Source: Salinicola halophyticus
GTDB lineage: Bacteria; Pseudomonadota; Gammaproteobacteria; Pseudomonadales; Halomonadaceae
Length of the DNA: 64,000 nt
Reading direction: 5' to 3'
NCBI RefSeq assembly: GCF_003206695.1
Contig: NZ_PZJN01000008.1
Coordinates: forward strand, 32,791-96,790
The translations under genes were made by a program, and so were the position numbers. Position 1 is the first letter of the stretch. Each line of letters opens with the position of its first letter. This document shows, one piece after another, positions 48,542 to 57,218 of the stretch. Below the pieces are notes generated by a model. The model was given only the letters and a program-made list of their open reading frames with translations. It was not told the DNA's origin and made no database searches.

Positions 48542-49612
48542 TCAGAGGTAGCCCCTGAAGCAGAAATAAAGAATTGCTAACACCTCTACCCAACCCAGCA
48601 GGAAGCAACAAAGCGGCCAGAGGACTTCCTTCGCGCTTAGCGGGCGCTCGGTGTGGCGATTGCGTACGTAAGGATCGTCCGGTGCGACCCGGCATTTCTC
48701 CTCGACCCACTCGGGCCAACGCGGCACGCGGCAGGTCCACTTGGCGATGATCCGGCCGGTGCCTGCCCACATGACCATCGGCGCAAAAATCAGCTGGAAC
48801 GCACGGCTATCGGCCAGTACCTGCGTGGCCTGGATCAACGAGTGGATGAAACTCTCACGCTTGCCATCCAAGTCCAGCAGGCGCTGGTCGACCTGATAGG
48901 CCTGAATATGGCCGTCGGGCTCCTCCATATAGCGGCGCACTAGCTCCCAGATTTCCAGCACGCCTTTCATACCCTTGAGGCCTTCGTACTTGAAGAAGAC
49001 GAGGTGATAGATCATGTTGCCGTTGCGATCGCGCACGTATCCGCGAATTTCCTCACGCGACATACCCCGGCGATCCTGAGACTTGGTCGCTTGACTACTA
49101 TAAAATTGGATATCGCTCCAATTCATAGTAACGACACCCATATCCTGAGACCAAGCGTAGACCTTGCGATGACGACGATTAAAGCGTATGGGATAGTGAG
49201 CCTTGCGGAACATATCCCATCGAATAAGTATATTTATTCCCACAACTACGGGCAATGTAACAACCCAAGCAATTAACAACAGGAAATACACAACTGCAGG
49301 AAGTTCGTCAAACTTAAAAAGCCCTCCCGTGCCCCACCAATAAAACGCAAATATCACGGGAATCGTCATCAAACCAAAAAGACAGTTGACACCACGCAAG
49401 CGATTGCCTGAGTCTACGATCTCCAAGCACACCGAATTAAGAGAGATAACGGAATCATTAAACCTCGAAGTCTCGCCTTTATCGACCTGGGTATTTTTGC
49501 TCAAAACTTGGGTCCGACCTCCCATGCCCCTGCCACGAGACATAGTGCTGGAAAATCCCCAGTTACCCCTTACTATCAGATTCAGAAAGTCCTTGGTATT
49601 CGTGGATCGCAT
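48542..49612 (-). CDS. DUF6708-like membrane protein, putative second immunity of module 1
   Basis: A 356-aa protein. Helices near residues 80-96 and 105-130 and at the C-terminus (VLWPLCCFLLGWVEVLAILYFCF) surround the group's core KAHYPIRFNRRHRKVYAWSQDMGVVTMNW. Starts 4 bp after the preceding related gene, so module 1 has two tandem putative immunity genes. A shorter start at residue 24 (MSRGRG) cannot be excluded. The 5' half is AT-rich while the 3' half is GC-rich, another mosaic. It is followed by vgrG of module 2 after 51 bp. Confidence 0.75.
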   Translation of the reverse strand: MRSTNTKDFLNLIVRGNWGFSSTMSRGRGMGGRTQVLSKNTQVDKGETSRFNDSVISLNSVCLEIVDSGNRLRGVNCLFGLMTIPVIFAFYWWGTGGLFKFDELPAVVYFLLLIAWVVTLPVVVGINILIRWDMFRKAHYPIRFNRRHRKVYAWSQDMGVVTMNWSDIQFYSSQATKSQDRRGMSREEIRGYVRDRNGNMIYHLVFFKYEGLKGMKGVLEIWELVRRYMEEPDGHIQAYQVDQRLLDLDGKRESFIHSLIQATQVLADSRAFQLIFAPMVMWAGTGRIIAKWTCRVPRWPEWVEEKCRVAPDDPYVRNRHTERPLSAKEVLWPLCCFLLGWVEVLAILYFCFRGYL

Positions 49613-49616
49613 AGGC

Positions 49617-50621
49617 TCATTGTGTCCCGGATAACGTACTTTCCCGGCGCAGCTTGCGCGGCCAGTACACCGGCCAACACAGCAGCAGCGAACACCAGTG
49701 GGCCACGGCGTGAATCAGCATGAGCGGCGAGACGATCACTACCAGCGCGATCATCCCCGGGCTCCAGGGCGCGGCCGCCCACTTGTTCTCGAGAAAGCTC
49801 CAGGGGGCCAGCAGCGAACGCCACGGCCAGGGGAAGCTGGGGATGCAGTTGGGTTTGGGAATGCTATCCTGCCCCTCTTCCATATAGCGGCGGATATACT
49901 CCCACAGCGCATAGAGTTCGTGATCGCTGCGCAGCGGCGCGCCGAGAAAGACCACGTCGTGATGCTCGGCACCGGTGCGCTGCTTGAAGAAGAACAGCAT
50001 CAGGATTTCGCGCTTGCGCTGCTTGGTCACGACCTGGTCCTCGGGATCGACCGAGGCCACCACGTCGTCCCAGTCATAGACTTGATTGCCACCGGCGAAA
50101 TTGGGGCGATTGATGTAGACCTTACGCGTCTTGCGATTGAAACGGACCACGATATGGCGCTGGACCAGACACTCCATGCGGAATATCCAGAAGAGATACT
50201 TAATAAAAACAACCAAAAACCCAAGCCATGAACACCACACAAGCCCAAGAAAAAAATATTCTCCTGCAACTGCAGACTCACCGGAACCTAAATTTACTCC
50301 ATTAAAAAAAACAGATAACGCAGGAAATAAGAAGAAAAAAGGTACACCTATCAACCCTATAAAAACAGGAGCCAACCCTAGAACCACCCCACCTCGCCAT
50401 TCGTCGAAAAAAGTCCTGACATCAATATAGGTGTCGTTCATCTTGTAGATAGAACGTGCATCAGAAGGAGTGTCGCTGACCTGTGTTTCCTGCATGCCCC
50501 GATACTGCTTGCCGTATTTCTCGGTCGCCTTCTCGAACTGCTTCATATCACCCTCGAAGCCGGTGATATCCTTCTTGCTCGCCGTCAGGGTGCGGCGCAT
50601 CAGCCACTCAACGAAATACAT
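49617..50621 (-). CDS. DUF6708-like membrane protein, putative immunity to module-1 effector
   Basis: A 334-aa membrane protein. It contains two strong N-terminal-half helices (FIGLIGVPFFFLFPALSVFF and FFLGLVWCSWLGFLVVFIKYLF), the core HIVVRFNRKTRKVYINRP and a C-terminal hydrophobic segment (MIALVVIVSPLMLIHAVAHW). The start is the ATG overlapping the effector stop by one base (TGATG, 50623-50619). Direct coupling to the effector gene supports, but does not prove, an immunity role. The segment 50160-50420 is markedly AT-rich. Confidence 0.77.
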   Translation of the reverse strand: MYFVEWLMRRTLTASKKDITGFEGDMKQFEKATEKYGKQYRGMQETQVSDTPSDARSIYKMNDTYIDVRTFFDEWRGGVVLGLAPVFIGLIGVPFFFLFPALSVFFNGVNLGSGESAVAGEYFFLGLVWCSWLGFLVVFIKYLFWIFRMECLVQRHIVVRFNRKTRKVYINRPNFAGGNQVYDWDDVVASVDPEDQVVTKQRKREILMLFFFKQRTGAEHHDVVFLGAPLRSDHELYALWEYIRRYMEEGQDSIPKPNCIPSFPWPWRSLLAPWSFLENKWAAAPWSPGMIALVVIVSPLMLIHAVAHWCSLLLCWPVYWPRKLRRESTLSGTQ

Positions 50622-53284
50622 CAGGTCACGTCCTGTAAAGCCTGGTGAAAGGCGCCAACTTCTTCCGCGTAGTCGGCGTAAGAGTCGGGGGCATTCTCGG
50701 TGGTAAATACACAGCGCTTGCACCACGTCTTGAGCGCGTCATCGCTAAAAATCCAGAACCCGAGCGTCAGGATGATACCGGCCCAAGAGGCTACGGCAAA
50801 ACCGGCCAGCAGCACGCCACGAATGGCAGCCGACGCCAAGTTGCGAGCTAATGGGGCCAAGATAGAGGCCAGTCTTCGTGCAAGGGCAGTTTTGCCCTGC
50901 TGTGATATCCGCGACAGATAAGTTACCGACGATGCCAGAGTTACTGCCGTACCAAGTACAGCAATGCCAACGTTTGCAACAAACCTCACAAAATAAAAGG
51001 ATGCCAAGGTATAATTTTTATTATCGTACCTTTTTATTACCTCGCTAAAATCATCGACTGCTCCAAACAATGCCCCCACCGACGCCAGCATCCCGCCCCA
51101 GAACGAGAAACCGCCCAGCTGAAAACGGGCCGCCTCGCCCACATCGGTCGCACGGTATTTCCCCATCACCATGACCATATTGATGCTGGAGGCCGCCGTG
51201 TCGGCAATCGACCCAGCCACGACGACGAGCGCGCCCGCGATCTTGGCGTAATCCCGCGAATCTTTTTCCTGCTTGGAGAGCGTTTGACAGAGCGCATAGC
51301 TTTCGATGATCGCCACTGCCACACCCAGCCGGAATTGCATGAACTGGCTGCCATTGCCTTCCAGCGCCACTTGCATATCGCGTGACAGGAAGCGCTTTGC
51401 CTTGGCAAGTTCCCGTGCCGAGCCCTTGCTGAACCAGCGGCGATTGACGCCGATCTTAGCGGCGTGCCGAGCGAGCTGTGCACGCACCAACCCCAGCGAA
51501 ATGCGCAGCGTGGCTCGGTCCATGGTCTCGCTGCGCGCCTTTTCGAAGAACCCTTTCATGAACTGGGTATACCAGGCCATGGTCACGCCCAGCTGCTTCG
51601 AACGGAACCAGTCGGGTGACTCGCCCTCCAGCACCGCGTTGGCCGTATTGAAGGCCGCGATGAGCTGCTTGAACCCTTGAAGAATGTTCTGCGGCTCAGG
51701 CCCTATCCAACTGTCGTCTTCGGCGTCGGCGACATTCGCGTCCTTGGCACGAAACGCGTCGATATCCTGCTGGCCGGCGCGGCGGATATCGTACTGATTG
51801 AGACAGTAGACCGCCCAGGCCAGGTTCGAACGGTCGTTCATGTTCATGTCGCGCCACCACTGATCCAGCAACGCGGCGCCCGCTTCGGTGCCCTCCATCC
51901 CCACCGTGGCCTGCACGACCTGAATGCTGTAGGCCCAGCCCCAGATCGGGTCACGCGAGTCGTAGTAATCCAGCGCATCGAGAAAGGGTGCGCCGCGTAG
52001 CCAGGCGAGGTGGTCAGACACCCGGGGGGCCATCAGGGCTTCCTGGCGCCGGGACTGCTCGGCCACTCGATCGTCGAAAGCCTGCCGTGCGTTCTGATCC
52101 AGCAGCGGCGCATACTGGCTATCGTATTCCTGGCGAAACTCCGCGCCACGTTCCACTGTGATTCGCTGGGAGCTCGATTCGAGAATCTCTGCTTGCCGCT
52201 CTTCGTACTCCTCGGCCAGCTCGTAGTCGCGCGCCGTCGGCTGGCTGTTGCCGCCAATCTCCGCTTCGCCCACCGCCCGCACGTGAGGCATGTACCGCAA
52301 CCCAGCACGCGACCTGAAACTCGTCACGTCACGCTGCGCAAAGGCATTGACGCGGCCCTTGACGTAGTTCTCGCGGAGATCGCGTATCAACTCCGCGGTG
52401 TAGAAGCGCTGTTCGTTGGTCAGGCCATCCGCATCCTTTTTCTCCATCCAGTCCCGCAGCGGCTCTAGTGCATCGTTGCGATGGTTGTTCAACTCCTGAG
52501 TAATGCCGATGGCATCGCCAAGGACGACCGCAAAGCCCTGGAGGCCATCCAAGGCACGTTGCAGGCTGTCGAAACGCGACCCGTAGTTTGTCAGATCGGC
52601 CGGCTGGGCGTTCTCTTCGAACGGATCGGTCAACGACGGAAAAGCCTGTTTCTGCAACAGGTGGCCAACGCCTTCATCCTGATAGCCGACGAATTCGGCA
52701 ACCTCGGACTGCAGCATCGTTGGCGGGATGACACTCTCTCCGCTGCAACTGTGGGCCAGCTCGGCGATGGCGAAGCGCTGCAAGGATTCCCTGAGCCGAG
52801 CTTCCGACTTGAGCCGTTCGAGCATCCGCACACTCAGCGGGTCCGGCAGAAAGAGCATGTACGCCTCGGGCACATCCTCCACATCATCGATCGAGAAGTA
52901 GTTGATGCCGCCGCTCTCTTTCGTCGGCTCATAGGGATTGATCCGAGTGAGCAAGGCATCGGCGGAGACGTAATAACAGTGCTCCCAACGGTAGGTGCCC
53001 AGCCGGTTGACCAGCACGTACAGATAGCCCTCGCGCAGAAAGCGCGCTGTGTACTTGGCCTGAGACAGGCCGATACCTGCCACCGGCTCGCCCTGATACT
53101 CAGGCACACTGGCAAAAGCCGCGCTGTCGTCGTCTTCGCCATACACGGCGCTGTAGCGCAGCGGCAGAACGTTGACCGATTTCTTGCAGTCGACCGCCGT
53201 GCCGTCATCATCGCTCTGCGGCATCGTCGAGAGCCTGTCACCGACGCTTTGACCCACACTCAAAGGATCGAGAATACTACCCAT
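50621..53284 (-). CDS. VasX-like T6SS effector, module 1
   Basis: An 887-aa effector of the same broad type as module 2 but strongly diverged. The N-terminus has VNVLPLRYSAVYG and FLREGYLYVLVNRLGTYRW, corresponding to the VasX-like N-terminal region but without the C-x-x-C. Hydrophobic stretches lie near residues 690-715, 735-760, 775-800 and 821-847, followed by the tail LKTWCKRCVFTTENAPDSY. I chose ATG 53284 because GGGGAG is ideally spaced; another ATG at 53296 is possible. It overlaps the adaptor by 8 nt. Pore formation in target inner membranes is inferred from the family. Confidence 0.78.
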   Translation of the reverse strand: MGSILDPLSVGQSVGDRLSTMPQSDDDGTAVDCKKSVNVLPLRYSAVYGEDDDSAAFASVPEYQGEPVAGIGLSQAKYTARFLREGYLYVLVNRLGTYRWEHCYYVSADALLTRINPYEPTKESGGINYFSIDDVEDVPEAYMLFLPDPLSVRMLERLKSEARLRESLQRFAIAELAHSCSGESVIPPTMLQSEVAEFVGYQDEGVGHLLQKQAFPSLTDPFEENAQPADLTNYGSRFDSLQRALDGLQGFAVVLGDAIGITQELNNHRNDALEPLRDWMEKKDADGLTNEQRFYTAELIRDLRENYVKGRVNAFAQRDVTSFRSRAGLRYMPHVRAVGEAEIGGNSQPTARDYELAEEYEERQAEILESSSQRITVERGAEFRQEYDSQYAPLLDQNARQAFDDRVAEQSRRQEALMAPRVSDHLAWLRGAPFLDALDYYDSRDPIWGWAYSIQVVQATVGMEGTEAGAALLDQWWRDMNMNDRSNLAWAVYCLNQYDIRRAGQQDIDAFRAKDANVADAEDDSWIGPEPQNILQGFKQLIAAFNTANAVLEGESPDWFRSKQLGVTMAWYTQFMKGFFEKARSETMDRATLRISLGLVRAQLARHAAKIGVNRRWFSKGSARELAKAKRFLSRDMQVALEGNGSQFMQFRLGVAVAIIESYALCQTLSKQEKDSRDYAKIAGALVVVAGSIADTAASSINMVMVMGKYRATDVGEAARFQLGGFSFWGGMLASVGALFGAVDDFSEVIKRYDNKNYTLASFYFVRFVANVGIAVLGTAVTLASSVTYLSRISQQGKTALARRLASILAPLARNLASAAIRGVLLAGFAVASWAGIILTLGFWIFSDDALKTWCKRCVFTTENAPDSYADYAEEVGAFHQALQDVT

Positions 53285-54164
53285 GACGCTCCCCATGAAC
53301 GCTATGTGACGTGATCGCCCATAAGTTTTCCGCCAATGAACGCGGCCTTCGCACGGACAGCTCGACCGCCTGGGAAAAATCCGGTTCACTCAACACTTGC
53401 ATCCCGTGAGCCACGCAGTACGCAACATAGACACTCAAGTCCTGGATATCATCGAAGCCGGAAGCGCGTGCCGATTCTATGGCTTTATCCACCATCGCCA
53501 GACGCAGACCAGGGCATGCCGTATTGAACAACGCTGGCGAAGACTGCTCCAGCTCGCCCAATATCCTATGGGTCATGGGATCGCTGCCGAGGGCTTGCAG
53601 TAGCGCGGGCGTCAATGTGATCGTTTCCTCGCTATCGTCCGCAGACTCGTGGCTTTGCCAACCTCCCGAGAACTCTTCCCAGCCGTCCAGTCCGGGTAGC
53701 CACCACGCGCCTACACTGCCAAACAGCCGGTCGTACCAAGGCATATCCGAAAAGCGATGTAGAACCGGCATGACGTTGGGTGCATAGAAACGGAGCAGCT
53801 GTTCTTCGCCATTGGCGTCTTTCACGACGCAGAGTTCTCCTAACTTCACCGCTTCCTGCGCCACCGGCTGGTGGGTAATCAGCACCCCATGAAAACCACG
53901 CTCCGCCATGACGTACACGCCGGAAAGCAGCGTCTCGATATCACCATCGAACAGCCAAGGCCCCAAAGGTTTCAACGCCTGGAACTGAGGCTGCTGTAGC
54001 CAAGGCTGGCCTTGGAAACGCTGCCACAGCGCCTTGCGTTCATCCTCATTCAGCAGCCCGGTTTCGATGATGGCGCAAACGGAGACGGTGCCCCGGTCGG
54101 TATCCTTCAGCTCTTGCACATACTCAGAAACACGTGACTTCAGCGCTTCATCATTTAGGCTCAT
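53277..54164 (-). CDS. DUF4123-type T6SS adaptor, module 1
   Basis: A 295-aa protein with features of the DUF4123 chaperone family: an N-terminal alpha/beta part (VSVCAIIETGLLNEDERKALW, LKPLGPWLFDGD), LLRFYAPNVMPVLHRF and a helical C-terminal region (DLSVYVAYCVAHG). The start ATG at 54164 overlaps the vgrG stop by 4 nt; an upstream in-frame start would lie inside vgrG. It would load the module-1 effector onto the adjoining VgrG. Confidence 0.83.
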   Translation of the reverse strand: MSLNDEALKSRVSEYVQELKDTDRGTVSVCAIIETGLLNEDERKALWQRFQGQPWLQQPQFQALKPLGPWLFDGDIETLLSGVYVMAERGFHGVLITHQPVAQEAVKLGELCVVKDANGEEQLLRFYAPNVMPVLHRFSDMPWYDRLFGSVGAWWLPGLDGWEEFSGGWQSHESADDSEETITLTPALLQALGSDPMTHRILGELEQSSPALFNTACPGLRLAMVDKAIESARASGFDDIQDLSVYVAYCVAHGMQVLSEPDFSQAVELSVRRPRSLAENLWAITSHSVHGERHG

Positions 54165-56821
54165 GACTGCACCTTGACCAGGGCTCGCTGTTCCTTCAGT
54201 GCTTTTAACCAGCAACTGACACAGATGGGTTCATCGGCCTCGGGCAATGCCGGCTTGCCAACATACATCTCCGCCGGCCCACCAAAACTCTGACTGGCGC
54301 CTTTGATATTGACCTTGCCGGGCGCATGCAGCTCGATATTGCCGTCCTTGATGCGCACGTAGGCCCCGCCACTGACGAGCAGGATTTCCTCGGCGGCAGC
54401 GAAGTCGATCTTCTGATCGCTAGACGTGACGTTGAGATCACGGCGGGCGGTAGCTTCGAAATTGTCCGATTGCGCCTGGATGTCCACCTTGCCTCGCGCT
54501 GCAAATAATTTGATCCCGGCTTGCTGGACATAAAAAGAGATTGTGCGCGCCACTGACGCCACCAGACTCTTGCCACTGGCAATGTTGACGTCCTCACCGC
54601 TCGAGACACTCAACGACTTGCCCTGAGCCAGATGGGTCGACTCCGGCGTGCTCAGAGTGATGCCCGCTGGCGATGCCATGTGCAGCCACGGCGTTTTCAT
54701 GCGGGCGGCCTGGCCCCGTCCGCCGCTGTCTGTAGCGCCGCTGGCGTTGCTCTGATCAGAATCCGAAAGCTGTTCGCTGTTGCCGTAGCGGTCGTCGGCG
54801 TCAGTGCCGGCCTGCTTGAGGTTTGTGCGGGCCTCGAGGGCGTCGGCGTTGTGGTCTTGGGCGTTCTGACTGAGCGTGTCGGTGAGGTTATAGGCGCTGT
54901 CGAGCTGCTGCCGGGCCGGGGTGAGATCGAGCTGGTCGCCGCTGGCGCCGAGCTGGCCCCAGCTTGAGAGGTAGAGCCCCTGGTTGGCACGGATGGCGCC
55001 ATAGGCGTCGGTGCGCAGCTCGAACCCGGTGCCGCGGAAGGCGCCACGGGTGTTGCCGGTCTGGTGGATCAGGTAGCCGAGGTTGAGCTGGCTTTTCTCG
55101 TTTTCGGAGTTGAGCCTGACGCGCTCCTGGTCGGTGGCGTCGTCGAAGACGAGTTCGTTGTACTTGCTGCCGCGATAGGTCTTGCTCTTGAAGCCGGAAA
55201 GCAGGCCATGGCTGTGCCAGTCGGGACTCTGTTCGCCGTTGTAGACCCGGCCGGTGATCAGCGGGCGGTCGGCGTCGCCTTCGAGGAAGTCGACCAGCAC
55301 TTCCTGGCCGATGCGCGGCACGAACACGCCGCCCCAGCCGGCGCCGGCGTTGGGCTGGGAGACCCGCAGCCAGACGCTGGAATTTTCATCCTGCTGGCCC
55401 TGACGGTCCCAGTGGAACTGAACGCGGACCCGGTTGAGGTGATCGGTGTGGATCTCTTCATTGGCCGGGCCGACCACGGTGGCGGTCTGTGGCCCGCCGA
55501 TCACCGGGCGGTGATGGGTCAGCGGATGCCGATAGGCCTGGGTGCGGCGCTGGGCCTCGACATCGACGAGGAAGTGGCCGGTGCCGCCGGTGGCGTAATC
55601 CGCAAGGCGTTCACCGGTGGGATCGGCCGTTTCTGCTTCGAGGCCGTGCGCCTTCTTGGCGGCATCGATCTGCGGCTGCAGGCTGCCGGGCAATGCCTGG
55701 AGCTGGGCCGAGACCGGTAGCGCGTTTTCGGCGTGGACGGTGACGCCCAGCAGCAAAAACTGTCTCTCTTCTTCGCCACCGGTGTCGTGCAGCGGGTGCT
55801 GGGTGAGTTCGAACCAGCGCCCGGCCTGGAGCTGGCGCGCGCCACCGCTGCCACGAAAACGCTTGGCCAGCGATTCATGCGCTTCCAGCCGGTTCTCGGT
55901 GAGGCGTTCGCCGCGCGCATAGCCGTGGTAGTAATACTCGCCGGCGTAGTCGTAGACCTCGGTCGGCGGCAGGTTGCCCTGATCGCTGAGGGTATCGAGG
56001 CCGGTGCGCTTGGTCAGTGACGGCTGCTTGTAGTCGAAAGTGCCGACGCTGACGCGGGTGGGCTGCTGGCGGCGCACACCGCCCCACTGGGTCAGCGCGT
56101 CTTCCGTCTCGGTGGCATCCTGGCGATGAAAGCGGATCGCCTGGGGGCTGACCGGCTGGGTGGTGTCGACATCGTCGGTGATGATCAGGCGGTGGCCGTC
56201 GAAAGATTGGCTTTTGCCACCCGTCTCACCGTCATCGTTGTCGGCGGAATCGGCCGATTGGTATTCAAAATAGTACCAAAGCCCTTCTTCTTCGCAGAGG
56301 CGGCTGATGAAGTTGAAGTCGCTCTCTCGGTACTGCACGCAGTAGCTGCGCGCGGGATAGTCGCGACGCAGGTCGAAGCGGTAGCGGCCCTTGGCCAACG
56401 CATGGCCGTCGAACACGGCGGTGAGGACATCGACGACGCTGCGATCCTGGAAGATCCGGCTGTCGCGGCCGAGCTTCAGCATCGCCAGCCACGGCACCAG
56501 CGTGAGCTGGTAGTAGGTGACGCCACCGTCTTCGCCCAGCAACGCAGCTTCGGAAACCAGGCCGTGCAGGCGGCGATAGCTGCCGTCAGCCTGCAGAATC
56601 GACAGGTTGGCCGGCTGTGCCATCAACGTCTTGAGTTCGATGTCGCCCTGCTGGGAGATGCAGTCGAGAGTGTAGGTGAACGGTTCGCTCACCCGCTCTT
56701 CGCCCACCAGCCGATGCGGCAGCAACGAAGCCCCGGCGATCTCCAGCGTCAGCAGCCGCTGGGACTGCGACAGCCCGATATCGAAGGTGTCGAGTAAACT
56801 ATCCAGTATCGTCTCTGCCAT
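54161..56821 (-). CDS. vgrG: VgrG spike protein, module 1
   Basis: An 886-aa VgrG with the same domain order as the module-2 copy: Gp27-like region, Gp5-like OB fold, DUF2345 beta-helix (SLSVSSGEDVNIASGKSLVAS). Identity to the other copy is near-complete to about residue 750, apart from an extra acidic loop near residue 195 (SADSADNDDGETGG). The last 130 residues diverge and the end (KPALPEADEPICVSCWLKALKEQ) is different, with a C-x-x-C motif that may bind metal or the adaptor. Overlaps the adaptor by 4 nt. Divergent from the PAAR gene. Confidence 0.95.
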   Translation of the reverse strand: MAETILDSLLDTFDIGLSQSQRLLTLEIAGASLLPHRLVGEERVSEPFTYTLDCISQQGDIELKTLMAQPANLSILQADGSYRRLHGLVSEAALLGEDGGVTYYQLTLVPWLAMLKLGRDSRIFQDRSVVDVLTAVFDGHALAKGRYRFDLRRDYPARSYCVQYRESDFNFISRLCEEEGLWYYFEYQSADSADNDDGETGGKSQSFDGHRLIITDDVDTTQPVSPQAIRFHRQDATETEDALTQWGGVRRQQPTRVSVGTFDYKQPSLTKRTGLDTLSDQGNLPPTEVYDYAGEYYYHGYARGERLTENRLEAHESLAKRFRGSGGARQLQAGRWFELTQHPLHDTGGEEERQFLLLGVTVHAENALPVSAQLQALPGSLQPQIDAAKKAHGLEAETADPTGERLADYATGGTGHFLVDVEAQRRTQAYRHPLTHHRPVIGGPQTATVVGPANEEIHTDHLNRVRVQFHWDRQGQQDENSSVWLRVSQPNAGAGWGGVFVPRIGQEVLVDFLEGDADRPLITGRVYNGEQSPDWHSHGLLSGFKSKTYRGSKYNELVFDDATDQERVRLNSENEKSQLNLGYLIHQTGNTRGAFRGTGFELRTDAYGAIRANQGLYLSSWGQLGASGDQLDLTPARQQLDSAYNLTDTLSQNAQDHNADALEARTNLKQAGTDADDRYGNSEQLSDSDQSNASGATDSGGRGQAARMKTPWLHMASPAGITLSTPESTHLAQGKSLSVSSGEDVNIASGKSLVASVARTISFYVQQAGIKLFAARGKVDIQAQSDNFEATARRDLNVTSSDQKIDFAAAEEILLVSGGAYVRIKDGNIELHAPGKVNIKGASQSFGGPAEMYVGKPALPEADEPICVSCWLKALKEQRALVKVQS
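54560..56815 (-). repeat. Long vgrG direct repeat, copy 2 (approximate limits)
   Basis: Partner of 46270-48485. The near-identity ends at the codons for GKSLVAS, after which the two vgrG genes drift apart. Confidence 0.85.
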
Positions 56822-56948
56822 CCTGGCCTCTCCGCCATCCCACCACCCGCTGCTTGTACCGCCACGGTGTCGATGGCTAAATTAACGCTCGTTGATGAGT
56901 CCGCTTGGCCGGGCTCGACCTCTCACACTTGCCAGGAAGCCCGGATCG

Positions 56949-57218
56949 ATGAAAGGCATCGTTGTACTCGGTGACGCCACCAGCCACGGCGGCAAAGTCA
57001 TTACCGCGCAGAGCAATTACCTGATCGACGGCAAACCGGTTGCCTGTGTTGGCGACAAGGTCACCTGCCCAAAGGACGGTCACGGCAGCACCAATGCCAT
57101 CGTCGAAGGTCATCCGACCATGAAAATCAACGGCAAGCCGGTGGCGCTGCATGGCCACAAGACCGCTTGCGGCGCCTCGCTGATCTCGTCACACAACGGC
57201 GACAGCGGTCACGAGTGA
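56949..57218 (+). CDS. PAAR-domain spike-tip protein
   Basis: An 89-aa PAAR protein: VVLGDATSHGGKVITAQ, GKPVACVGDKVTCPKDGHG and GKPVALHGHKTACGASLI contain the His and Cys residues that bind zinc at the spike tip. It caps a VgrG trimer. The start ATG 56949 has AGGA upstream and gives the normal family length. It is the only plus-strand gene in the T6SS region, divergent from module-1 vgrG across 127 bp, and its end overlaps the convergent 401-aa gene by 10 bp. Confidence 0.92.
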   Translation: MKGIVVLGDATSHGGKVITAQSNYLIDGKPVACVGDKVTCPKDGHGSTNAIVEGHPTMKINGKPVALHGHKTACGASLISSHNGDSGHE

